This document shows, piece by piece, positions 38,005 through 49,849 of a stretch of 64,000 nucleotides of DNA; position 1 is the first letter of the stretch, and each line of letters starts with the position of its first letter. A program made the position numbers and the translations under genes. The stretch spans positions 22,338,011 to 22,402,010 of the forward strand of contig JAAONU010000014.1 in assembly GCA_012932295.1 (NCBI GenBank). Direction: 5' to 3'. The notes beneath the pieces are model-generated. The model was not told the origin of the DNA. It saw only the letters and a list, made by a program, of their open reading frames with translations, and did not search any database. The stretch comes from Cyclina sinensis (taxonomy: Eukaryota > Mollusca > Bivalvia > Venerida > Veneridae).

Positions 38005-40279
38005 AGCTCACCTGAGCACGATGTTTAATGCATGAAGTTCTTCCAAAGTTGTTTAAAAAATCAAATTACATCAAGAACTCTAAATGCTATGGCAATAAAA
38101 CGGAAAAAAGTCATGAAAATCTGCTTGTCTGAAACCACAAGACATAGAGCTTATCCTTTGCATAAAGGTTCATCTAGATTTCTCAAATTATGCCCCTAAG
38201 GTCTTAAATAGTCCTGCCCCACTGGTCAGTTTATTTCATACAGGCGTTCATAGGGAATACTTTGAAAAAAAGTTTGTCTGAAACCACAAGACGTACAGCT
38301 AAAGATTTTTTGATTGGAGCATCCGCCAGAGGTCCCCTACCAAGATTGTGGGGACATGATTGGCCCTGCCCGGGAGTCTCCTCTGAGAAATCGTAAGCTA
38401 TAAACCTTAGATATTTTGAATCCAGCAACATTTACAGGTCCTGCAGCTAGTTTGTTCAAATAATGCCCCTGGGATTATTAACGACCCTGCTCGGGGGTCA
38501 CTTGATTTTACATAAGCTTATAAAGACAATATTATTTTTTTAAATCTTCTTTACATAAACCATATGCCCTAGAAATTTGATATTTTGTATGTTCTATTAT
38601 CTAGTAGACTTTTACCAAATTTATTCAAATTATGTCTCTGGGTTCAAAATTGTCCTCACCCTGGGGGTCCTATTTGTGTAAAATGTTAAATCTTTTAAAA
38701 TGTTCTTGTAGCAAACCGTAAGATATAAAGTTTAGATATTTTTAATCGAGCATCATCTTAATGTCCTCCACTATGATTGTTAAAATTGTGCCTCTAGGAT
38801 CATTAATAACCCTGCCTTGGGTCACTTAATTTTACATAGGTTAATACAAGGACTATTTAAAACATCTTTTTGTCAAAAACTATATGCACTGGAGCTTAGA
38901 TATATTTTATATGTTGGATTGTCTAGTGGACCTCTACCAAGTTTGTTTTAATCATATCCCTGGGGTCAAACCTAATCCCGACCCTGGGGTCCTATTTTTT
39001 GTAAAATATGTAATATCAAAATTGCATGGAGCGTCATCGAGAGGTTCTGTGCAAAGTGTGTTCAAATAATGCCCCTAGGGTCATTAATGGTCTTGCCCGG
39101 GATCACTTTATTTTACTTAGGCTTATTTAGGAAAAACTAAGAAAAACTTCTTGGGAGAAAACGTATGCCCTAAAGCTTAGATATTTTGTCTGTTGCATTG
39201 TACAGTAGACCTTTACCAAGCTTGTTCAAATTATGTCCAATGGATCAAAATTGGCCCCGCCTTGGTGGTCCTGTTTGGGTAAAATGTTTATTTTTTGAAA
39301 ATCTTCTTGGGAGAAAACGTAAGCTATAGACCTTAGATATTTTGCATGGGTCATCTTTCAGAGGTCCTTTACCACTGTTATTCAAATTTTGTTCCTGAGT
39401 CCATAAATGGCCCTGCTCTGGGGTCACTTTATTTTACATAGGTTTATATAGGAAACACTTTTAAAAAAGCTTCTTGTCTGTACCCAATATGCCCAAGAGC
39501 TTATATATTTTGTAGGTTGCATTTTCTACTGGACCTCTTCTAATTTTGTTCAAATTATGTTCCTTGGTTCAAAATTTGCCCCTCCAAAGCTGTCCTTTTT
39601 ATGTAAAATGTCTAAGTTTTGAAAATCTTCTTTTGAAAACTGTAAGCTTTTTAGACCTTAGATTATTTTTTAAGGAGCATCATCTAGAAGTCCCAACTAA
39701 GATTGTTCAAATTAATGACTTGGATCATTTATGGCCCCGCCCCGAGGTCACTTGATTTTACAAAGGCTTTTATAGGGAAGACTTAAAAATATTGTCTGAA
39801 ATCCTTTTTTTCGAAGAGCTCGGATGTTTTATATGTTGCACTGTCTTGTCGACCTCAACCAAGTTTTTCAAAATTATATCCCTTTAGTCAAAATTGGTTC
39901 CACCCTAGGGGTCCTATTTGTGTAAAAATATAAGTTCTTTGAAAATTTTCTTACAAGAAACTATAAGCATAATTTCTTAGATATTTTTCGTGAAGCATCA
40001 TCCAGAATGAATGACCTAACCTAAGACCACTTGTTTTACATAGGCTTATATAGGAAAAACTTTGAGAACCTTTTTGTCTGAAAATGTATGCCAAAGAGTT
40101 GAGATATTTTTTATGTAGCATTGTATATTGTTCAAACTGTGTACCTGAAGTCAAAAGTGGCCTGTCCAAGAGTTCTTTTTGTAAAAATATAAGATCTTTG
40201 CTTCTGATCTATGCTCAACAGCCGACCCACATCTAAATTACTCAGGTGAGCGACCCAGGGCTTTCATGGCCCTCTTGCT
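38005..40279. mobile_element. TIR-bounded element filled with ~325-bp dimeric repeats
   Basis: It starts near gctcacctgag (38006-38016); its inverse ctcaggtgagc lies at 40241-40251, followed by gacccagggctttcatggccctcttg. Between them two related half-units of about 165 bp alternate: one with 'ttcaaataatgcccct…gggtcattaatg', the other with 'ttcaaattatgtcc…gggtcctatttgtgtaaaatg'. The A-type half recurs near 38452, 38787, 39060, 39382 and 39705. No transposase frame is present, so it is non-autonomous. It resembles abundant mollusc dispersed repeats known from memory. Confidence 0.72.
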
Positions 40280-40289
40280 TTTTTTCTTG

Positions 40290-41071
40290 CCATTGGTTCA
40301 CAAACAATTCAAATTTATCATAATTATGTAAGACAAATTAATAATAACGTTTTATAACAATAAAAGATGATATTATACGGATTTCCGGGACAAGCCCTTG
40401 TACATATTACATACTGGTAATATTATAAATAGTTATATACATTTAATACAATTACCTGTGCTTATTATCAGAGTTTGTATGTTCTGAAATGGGAAGATGT
40501 ATGCAGATCAATGAAAACAAAATCGATTACAAACATAAAAATACCAGTAAACGTGGAATGCTAATACTAGTACTTCAGTTTTAAGTATCAAGTCACTATA
40601 TTAATGATACAAATTTTGACAAAAGTATATTTTTGAGTCGTGAAAAATGTTTAGTTAGAAAAGTGGATACTTGCTTATCTGTTATCAGTTAATGCATCAA
40701 TCTGAGGCTCAAATGACCAATGTTGGGACTTCTTTAATAAATTTTTTTTATAAACCTGAAATTCGGAATATCTAGCTTCCGTGAGAAACATAGTGTTTGT
40801 ATCTGTAACCCTATGTTCTAATTCTTTGTTTTCTTCCCAAGAACGAAACAAAACTATAATTATGAAATTATAAAAGAGAAACATTGTCAGTCATTTTTAA
40901 AGGGCTCGGTTAGTATCTTTGCATTTGAAACAAGAAGAAAATATCAAATGCAGTGTTTTGTATTACCTGCATGCTCATGTTGTTGCATTACAATGTTGCA
41001 AATATTAAGAACTGAAAACGGTTAGATATCTATACCGACGGCTTTAAGAAATTCTCACATTGAATTTTCAG
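40290..41071 (+). other. Intron before the transmembrane exon; nothing recognised
   Basis: AT-rich intron sequence that ends in the acceptor of the transmembrane exon (cattgaattttcag). No conserved frame is seen on either strand. Confidence 0.55.
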
Positions 41072-41195
41072 CTTTGCAACAATCGATCGATTTAATGGGT
41101 TCTACAGCAGCAAAAGCAGTGACCATTGCAGTCGTTCTCATCATAACAGCTGCTGTTACCTTTGCAATAATTTACATACTAAAAATTAGACAAAG
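41072..41195 (+). other. Transmembrane exon
   Basis: Phase 1 to 2. After [14 protein letters not shown] it encodes a hydrophobic helix of about 21 residues ([20 protein letters not shown]) followed by the basic stop-transfer sequence KIRQR, so the phosphatase domains face the cytosol. The phase-1 start is compatible with direct splicing from any EGF exon. Confidence 0.92.
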
Positions 41196-44100
41196 GTAAT
41201 GATTATATTCGTGCGATGATATAAAAATGCACTGCGTTTTTGTTGAAGAAAAATATCCTTCATTTACTATGGATGTCTTTGCGGATTGTTTAAAAGCAAG
41301 TCTTTTATAAGAGTTAATGAGTACATTAAAAATGTCTAAGATAAGCTTTAAGTAAGAAAGAATTACAATCAGTCGAAATAGTTTAATAAGTGATATTTAT
41401 GTCACGATCCTAGGTTGTATAAATAGAGGAGACATTTAAAACTTTTTGGACATATAACAATCTTAATTTTTAAAAAGATCATCATCACCATATTTCACAT
41501 AGTTGTGATAACTTTGCTGTTGGTATGCTAATATATTATAGGAAAGAGCAACAGAGGAACAATGTAGAGCTACCCCTGGACCGCACTGAATACGTAAATG
41601 CAAATGCAACAGCAAGTCCACATGGTAACTGACCTATTTAAAGTTGTTTAATTTTCAATTGTGGATATGTTTAAAATTACGTTCAGCAGGTTTGGTGGTG
41701 CTCATTGTTTAAATGTCAAAATGCTTCATACCTTGCATTGCATTTTGCCTTGGTCATCTTCATTAATTGAATGAATAAAATTTATTAGAGAAAATTCCTG
41801 TTGTTGTCTCTTCCCAACTGGCACAATCAAGCATTTGATGCCGAAGGCTTCAGATGTGGATTTGTTGATGAATTCAGATAGTTTATCAAGCTTTGATAAA
41901 GTTTTACGCCTTATTCATTTCTGTGATCATAGGCCAGTACACTTACTATTAGAGACTTTAACGATATGCTTGCAAGTAATCATTATGAATAATTTACACA
42001 CAGTGTCCAAAAGTTAAATTTAATTTGTGAATAAGCTTCTTTACACATTTTTCATTTCAAAATAGGAGGATGGATTATTTAGCCCGCTGAGGGTACCTGT
42101 ATAGAAAATATAAAAGATCTCTAATCTGTATGTTACTAATGTAAAATTTAGTGCTCCAACTATGAACAAAAAGCATCACAATACTTTTCAAGGAAAAAAT
42201 TTTTTAAAAAAAAACTATAATTCTTTTAACAAATCAATGGCTTTTATACAACAGCCAACAGATCTACAGATCAGAGGTCGAGAGAATCAACTGTTTATAC
42301 AAATGCTGTGTATGCAGATGTAAGCAAACAGTCAAGGTCTGCAATTCCTATCTCAGCATTAGCACATTATGTCAAGAAAAATGTTGACCAAATCGTCAAA
42401 GAATTCCAGGTGAGGTATTCAAACAAATCTTCTTAATGTTGAAGATATTCAAAACACCAGTAACTAAAAAGGTGTTGTTTAAAAAGTACAGTTGATAGTA
42501 GCTGAAGGCAAAATGAAATCATCTTGACTGTCTATCACTCGGCTTTCTGGTAAATCAAATACAAAATTATCGCGATCAATGTAACAATAAACTGCGAATT
42601 CTAAATTATTCTAAGACAATTTATATTTTTGTATCAAGCTTCTCACCTTTCATCTAAATAGTTCGCATATTCCAGGGAGGAATCATTTTAAATAGGTTAA
42701 ACTTCAGTTTAGCAATTTTTACAGAACTTACCATTCGGGATGCAGTATTCATGTGCTGTCGGTACTAAACCTAGCAACCGAGGCAAGAACAGATACAGGG
42801 ACATGTATGCCTGTGAGTTACCAAAATTACTCAGTAGTTACAAAAACGGAAATAGTCATTCAAAGGTTAAATAAGATTGTTTTGAAATCTGAATTAATTT
42901 CTCATCAAGTACAAAGGGCTGACGGTGTATTGATAAACAAGCTGTATCTCCATTCAGCTACATTATACAACATGATTGCAAATTATTAAAATGTGATATA
43001 CACCTCTTCAGTCATCTAAACATTTATAAGAGCAAAATGCTTGTGTCACAATACATTTATACAAATTAAATGTAAATCTTTTCAGACGACCATTCGCGTG
43101 TTGTTTTGGAAACATTTCATGGGGAAGAAGATTCGGATTATATTAATGCATGTTTTATAAAGGTAAGATTCTAGCTGCTAAGAAGCTTTATTTCTTAAGC
43201 ATTTTTTACAAAAGTAAATTTCGTTTACAAATTTTTAAATTTCGTTCATATTATGATATTATCTACAACAATACTGTAGAAAGTCTTAAAGCCATAATAA
43301 ATATGAGTGATTAGAAAAAATCCGTCAGTTGTCTGTCTAGGTTTGTTTAATCCCACCTTGTTCTACTACTCAAGTTGTCAGGAATTTTTACGTTTTTATT
43401 ATTTCATAGATAATCTACTTTGTCATATCTAAATCCATTCGTGATAGACTAAGACAGGTGCCAGATTGCAATAGACATGTAGTCTCTCACACTCTCTGTA
43501 TTTTTTCAAATATTCTCACTGAAACAAACAGAATTAATTTAGACAGTCCTAGTCCTGATAGCACTTATCTTGTAGCATAACTCATTTTGAATGATAAAGT
43601 CACTTTTTGTCTAGTTTTCACAAATACTTTAAAGTACTAGTAGTCAAAGGATTGCTAGCCGCACGGGTTCAAACCCTGTCAGGGTCAAGCTGTTGTTTCC
43701 TTGAGCAAGAATCTTTACATCATTGCTTAGTACTGGTTACTTCCAGGAACGGATTCGAGAGTGTGTCTATAAGCTAAAAGATTCCTACACAATTGAACTA
43801 AAATGAATTTGGTATAAACTAAATACTTTAAATCTTTACTTTAATTCTCTGCTATATATTTACAGGGTTATGTCAAGGAACAGGCTTACATTGCTGCACA
43901 AGGTACTGTTTTGTCAACAATGCATACCTTTTTGACTTTTGAATGAGAAACTGTTATTCTAAGTTTTTCAAATACAAAATAAATATTTCAAATGTTTCCG
44001 TGTACTTACACATTTTCCACTTCTCATACAATATAACTGTAAACTTAAACTCAAAACACCTTAAATTAAACACCGTAGAATCTATGGGAAAAAACTTTAA

Positions 44101-47100
44101 ACAACTTCTTAACTTATATCAAAACCAAAAACGAACGAAACAATATGTTAAAATAATATCATTTTATGACTTTCTGAATTTTTTTTATATTAATACTATT
44201 CACCTGATTATGAGTTTTAGTAAAATAGATGATATCATATGTTAGAGAATATGGGAATTTCAGATGTACCGCTTTTGGGAACTTTTGCTTAAGCTCGGAC
44301 GTTTTGACACAGTGTTAACCCCATGCATGATCATAATATAATTTATTTATATTCAAGACATTTTTGTCTCAGCTAAACGTATTTAATTGCATCTTTCAGG
44401 TCCTATTGAATCTACATTAGACGACTTCTGGAGAATGATTTGGGAAAAAGGTGTCAATACAGTAGCGATGCTTACCAACCTTGTTGAAGAAAGAAAGGTA
44501 CTTGTAGCAAGATTTTTAAAAACATTTGAAAAATTCAGGTATATGTTCTCTTTTCTAAATATTAATACAATAACTAATTGATGAATTACAAAGACAATGA
44601 TTAAATACCTCTTTCAATAAAATAGTTTTTACTTGCCATAACAGACAATAATTTTCTTATGAAATAGTCCATGTTGGCATACCTCTTTTATAACTGTTGT
44701 TTTCGTATTGCAGAAAAAATGTCTACAGTATTGGCCATCCATTGGGACAAGCATAAGATATGGTGATTACACTGTTTGCACGGACTCTGAAATGATATTT
44801 TCAGAATTCACCATCAGGGAATTTAAAGTTTCCTGCGAGGTATAATCCTTCTATAAAAAGCCCTATTTTAAAAGAATCTTGCTAAAATATATTTAAATTA
44901 AGTAAAGGGTAAAGAAAATTTAAACAAGTGCCATGGATGTCATACAGAAAATCGTTATCAAGAACTCAGATATAAAATAAACCATCCAGTGTTGTTTGAC
45001 TTGCAAGTGATATATTTTGCATAAACAATTACTAAGAGCATTGTATAATACACTGTAGTTTAAATGCATAAACATTGTCTTTGTCTCTTTTCTCTTGCAA
45101 TAGGGAAAGCCACCAAGAGACGTTCGTCAGTTTCACTACACAGCATGGCCAGACAAAAGTGTACCAAGAAGCGCGTCCAGTCTGTTACATTTCTGGAGAA
45201 AAGTTAGAACAAATGACGAAAACAAGTCACACCCTTGGCTTGTACATTGCAGGTAGTTACGTTACAATACGTCCACCAATAGCATTTAAGAATTTTAGGA
45301 AATAGCTTTTTAAAGTTAATTTTTTCTCAAAACTTGACCTATTTCTCCATGCTGTTTTACCCAAAGTGAGAATTTTTCTCCCGTTTAAAGTTTAAATCTT
45401 CGACATCGACCTAAAGTAAAAACAGGGATAATACTTATACTATGAATTTCTTTCATTGCATGTATGTAACAAGTCCAACTTCTATACATATATACTAACT
45501 GAGTGACGAAATAACAGACAAGATGAGGCAGTGTTCCAGTAGTACAAACATTTTTATCATAAAGATATTATGACATTATTACTTCACAATTTATTTCATT
45601 GAAATACTCACTATTCAATTTTATAAGCGTAGCAAGTGAAAAATTGGTTAATACGTTATGGTTTTAATAGATTTCTTACTGTTATACCATATAAAAACGT
45701 ACGTTAAAATAACGTGGACAGACATTTACTTAATTGAATATATTTCAGTGCTGGTGTGGGTCGGACTGGTACCTTTATAGCCACTGACATATTATATGAC
45801 CAGGTGAAAGCAGTGGGTTATTGTGACATTTATCAGTGTGTCGTTGATCTTCGCGACCAAAGGGTGAACATGGTTCAGACAAAGGTATTTCACTTCCAAT
45901 ATTCATTTCATTCTTAGTGTCTTGTAAGGTTTAGCACACCGTTTTGGACGTAAACATATATATTTTTTCTGTCGTTCAGTCATATTTCAGTCGTAAACGC
46001 AAAGCATGCAAGTGTATACTTCAAACACAAGTTTAGGTTTTTGAGGTTATTAAATGTACTTTAAAGGACAGTGCAATAAATAATTCTAGCTAATCCATCC
46101 ATCAATAAAATAGTCTGAATCATTATAAGCCAAAAATCAAGAAACAGTATCAAAATTCAGAGAATAACTGTTTTGAAATTAGTGAACAAATTGTTGGATC
46201 CTCTTTGAACATTTTAAGAACATTTGAACAGTTTGTTTTCAAATAATTATTAAAAGGAATTTTTTGATTATTTTAAAAATAGGGCCAGTATGTGTTCCTG
46301 CACGGACTAGTGACAGAAACGTTCATTTTGACACCAGAACCCGTGTCTCTAGACACGTTCTATAAAATGGCGAACAGTCTCAATGAAACGGATCAAAGTC
46401 ACAGGAAAACAAAACTTTTCCTACAGTATCAGGTTTGGGAAACAAGTCAAAGCTTTTTTACTGAAATTACATTTTTATATCTGCACCGTTCCTGTAACTT
46501 AAGTCTTCAAAATGATTTAAATTAAACATACACAGATACTGGATTACAACATGATTGCAAATTATTAAAAGACTTTTTCTGACCTGAACAAGTCATTCTT
46601 CTTTTATTGATTCAACTGAACTTTTGACAACCCTTTTTATTTCAGAAATTAAATGAAGATATTCCGTACCTACTAGCAGACGACAACAATGAAGATAAGA
46701 TTTTAGCAGCAAAGTTACCTGAAAACAAGAATAAGAACAGATACAGTGACATAATTCCTCGTATGTTTTTTTTTAATCAAAAACAGACGTGTATTTATAA
46801 GTATTAAACAAGTTAAAATGATGGTTGCCTTTGGTCACAGTGCGATTGTTACTACATATTCCATAAATAGGCTGAATATAATGATGTTCGGTAGTTAAAA
46901 CAAAATAAAAAAAATAAATACTGTTAGTTATGATATACAATTATATTTTGAAATTTCAAAATTATATGGTTGTCGACAATGGAATGAGGAGCAAACTTGA
47001 TACCTCCATTGTTAAATTTTTTATACTCTTAAACTCTCTTTTACATCCTAGCATTGAAATATTTTATATGTTTGTTTCGTTTCCAGTTTAGAAGAAAAAT

Positions 47101-47768
47101 GTTTGTTATTGTAATTTTGATATATTGTTTTCTGTACTTTGTTTTAGTGAACGAATTTCGGCCTTTCCTGATAACAAATATACCAAAGTGCACGAACTAT
47201 ATCAATGCTGTTTACATGCCGGTAAGAAATTTTACGAAAATATTTTGTTGTGATGAGCAAATAAAAATATTGAATTAGAACAAGGCCCTGGTTATTGAAA
47301 ACCTATGAACAAGAGGGTTTTACATAATAGATTTTCTCAGCCAATTGCATTGGTCAGCCATGAAATCCTTGGCAAAGGCTTCTTTTTTTCTGTGATCTAA
47401 TTAATTAATACTTTTAACATACATTTTTATTCATGACATACATTTTATTTAAACAGTATCAATGTTTAAATGCTAATATAACTTATCGATTACATGTACA
47501 TATTACTTATATATACATCACTTATTGTTTCAAATTACTTAGCTGTCTTTCCTTAATAAAATCTTTTTACTTAATTTTAGAGTTACTGTGAAATAAAAGG
47601 ATATATCCTTACACAAACACCCTTGAAGACAACGGCAATTGATTTCTGTCGACTAGCGTATGAACAAGAGGTCAAGGTCATCGTCAGTTTTGACGAAAAC
47701 GTGAATCAAGAAGTATAAAAAAAACATTTTGATTCATTATTCTCTATATATTCTCTCTTTTTATCAGC

Positions 47769-47849
<81 letters not shown>

Positions 47850-49748
47850 AGTACAGTTAATATACGTAATAAGTCAATACAGTTAAATATACAAAAGTGA
47901 AAAAAAAATGCAAAAGACGAGGTAAGATTCGTTGTGCATTTGTGTTTTGTCCCTACCCTAAAAATAATCTGCTTTTCTTGTTAGAAAAGAAAACAAAATA
48001 TGAAGGAATGTCCTTCCTTATAATGCGTACAAGATTCTATCTTCACTTCGATTTTTAAGTAGTCGAAGACACCATGGAAATTATCAAAACTAAGCAATAT
48101 ATTATCCTGGGTCCTCTAACCATATAATTAGCTATTTGATATCGTAAGGAAAAAGTTAACTTACAATTAATTAAAAAAGTTAAAGGTAATAGAATTTAAC
48201 TTCATGCACTTTTCCTTTCAGGTGGACACCTACATACCAGAAAATGGATCGATAAAATTGGGACCATTCACGCTTACGAAGAATTCAGAAGAGGACAAAA
48301 CCCACTACAAAAAGAAGACTTTCAATCTGTCATATGAGTCAGAGGTTTTTATACAATTTTGTCGGTCGTTTTTTTAAATATTGTGATGATTTATTATTAC
48401 ATGTTTCTTTATCTATTTCAACTTTTTAGTTGTCTTAAACATATTCATTGTGTCGAATAAAAAAATCAATCATTAACACTTCTAATGTAACGATTTCTGT
48501 TTTCTTTTTACAGTTCTTTTTTAATATATGAGGTCATATTCCGGATGAACTTTTAGACCAGTCTGAATAAAAGAAATGATCACATGATCAATGACAGCAA
48601 ATTTCAAGTGTTATCGTCTTCTTTAATATCTATTTTAGAACTGGGAAATAACTCATCTAGCATTTAAGGCCTGGCCATCCAGTCGTATTGTTCCAAGTGA
48701 TCCCCATGTCATGATGCAATTCATCCAGGAAGTAGAATACTGCAAAAGGGTTGCTGAAAACAAGCCCGTGATTGTTCAATGTCTGTAAGTTATAGATATG
48801 TTTGAAAATATCTTAAATCATCCGTCAAAAGTTTTAGTTAAAGAAAAACAAATTTGCGTTTGGCCTTAACAATTAATAATGTATTAAAATATGTGTTGAT
48901 TTTTATTACATTCTAGTAAGCCTGAAATAAAGAAGAGATACAATGTCTGCTCTGTTAAAACCAGACTGTGGTTACATATTCAAAACATGTTTTCAGCAAA
49001 AGCATTAGTAATTTAGAATTAATATAAATATAATGACTGAAAATTAGCGTACCGATGAATGAATAGATGTCTATATGATTTGACGATGCATTGCGCATAT
49101 CATACGGAGCTAAAATAACACATGGGATATACTGTATGTGTGCAGGAATGGATCAGATAGGAGTGGCTTATTTATTGTACTTGTAAACATCCTGGACCGT
49201 GCTAGATTTGACAACGAGGTGTCCATCCCTCAAGTTATCAGACAGTTGAGAGTCAGGCGTGAACAGATCATTCCAAATTTTGTAAGTGTTTCATATATGA
49301 CTACATTACAGCGAATATAATATGATTTTTATGTTATTTAATGCTTAGTCGAAAATTAGAAGAGGATAGTTGATGAAAGCCTAGTTTTGTAATTTATAAC
49401 AAAAGACGTAAGTTATATATTAGATACTAGTTATAAATACCAATAAATCGTAATAACGTAGAACAGACATTTATTTGATTAATTTTAAACATCTTTGAAC
49501 TATATAAAGCGTTGAATAAAGATTTTGTCAACGGTTAAAAAACTCACATTATGACACAATGTGATAATGGTGATCTTAAATAGTTGATTTTATGAGCTGT
49601 CTCAATGTATAAATTGAAACGACTTATATGATTGACTTATATAAAGTAAGAAAAAATACTTCAATGGTCTTTTCAGGAGCAGTTCAAGTTTTGTTATGAT
49701 GTGCTTCTGTACCACATTGACAGCAATACCATGTATGCAAATATGTGA
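41072..49748 (+). CDS. Receptor-type protein tyrosine phosphatase, transmembrane to C-terminus (18 exons)
   Basis: Exons: 41072-41195, 41542-41624, 42255-42409, 42725-42812, 43086-43162, 43866-43902, 44400-44497, 44714-44839, 45104-45252, 45749-45884, 46283-46432, 46646-46760, 47148-47221, 47581-47712, 48222-48344, 48639-48784, 49146-49281, 49677-49748. All have AG acceptors and GT donors, and phases match throughout, giving 673 codons and a TGA. The product has a transmembrane helix, a juxtamembrane tail and two PTP domains. It should dephosphorylate phosphotyrosine proteins at the inner face of the plasma membrane. D1 is intact; D2 is probably inactive. The EGF exons upstream share strand and phase and are very likely its ectodomain. 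The signal peptide and first exons are outside the window. The closest vertebrate subfamily is uncertain. Confidence 0.93.
41542..42409 (+). other. Juxtamembrane segment with three tyrosines
   Basis: Two exons (41542-41624, 42255-42409). They encode a polar linker with tyrosines in EYVNA (41591), VYTNA (42296) and VYADV (42311), then the helix-like lead-in [18 protein letters not shown] that precedes D1 in RPTPs. From family knowledge, YxN is the core of Grb2-type SH2 sites; whether these are phosphorylated is inference. Confidence 0.8.
42725..46432 (+). other. PTP domain D1 (catalytically complete)
   Basis: Eight exons. Visible motifs in order: KNRYRDM (phosphotyrosine-recognition loop), [48 protein letters not shown] with the general-acid Asp (45152-45154), [12 protein letters not shown] with the nucleophilic Cys at 45248-45250 split across an intron, and VNMVQTK then GQYVFLH (Q-loop). 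Every residue needed for catalysis is present. WPDK replaces the more common WPDH/WPDF. Confidence 0.92.
43635..43765 (+). repeat. SINE-like dispersed repeat in an RPTP intron
   Basis: It contains gggttcaaaccctg, which matches an RNA polymerase III box B, followed by cagggtcaag…ccttgagcaagaatctttaca and tagtactggtta, a string I associate with mollusc dispersed repeats. No clear box A or target duplication was found. Confidence 0.45.
46646..49748 (+). other. PTP domain D2 (predicted pseudophosphatase) and C-terminal tail
   Basis: Seven exons. It retains [25 protein letters not shown] and the general PTP fold. The WPD loop reads WPSSRIVP (Asp lost, 48678-48680). The P-loop reads QCLNGSDRSG: Cys and Arg are kept, but His, Ser, Ala and the usual Gly/Val positions are changed. 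The Q-loop QT is missing (IIPNFEQ). Inactive D2 domains that regulate D1 are usual in tandem RPTPs. The protein ends SNTMYANM, so the last four residues form a YxNM motif (Tyr codon 49734-49736). Confidence 0.88.
47774..47846. repeat. (AT)n microsatellite
   Basis: About 36 uninterrupted AT dinucleotides in the intron right after the first large D2 exon. Likely length-polymorphic. Confidence 0.97.
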
Positions 49749-49849
49749 CAGTGTTAGCATTGAAAGTTCTGCTGCAAACGCAAGGGAAACTTCAACTAAA
49801 TTGACTTCAAAGACTATTTGAATAACTGTTGTTTTTTTCTACACTGTAC

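Noticed and set aside
43635..43765. tRNA gene
   Set aside because: A box B-like motif is present but there is no acceptor-stem pairing or anticodon arm, so it is called only as a SINE-like repeat.
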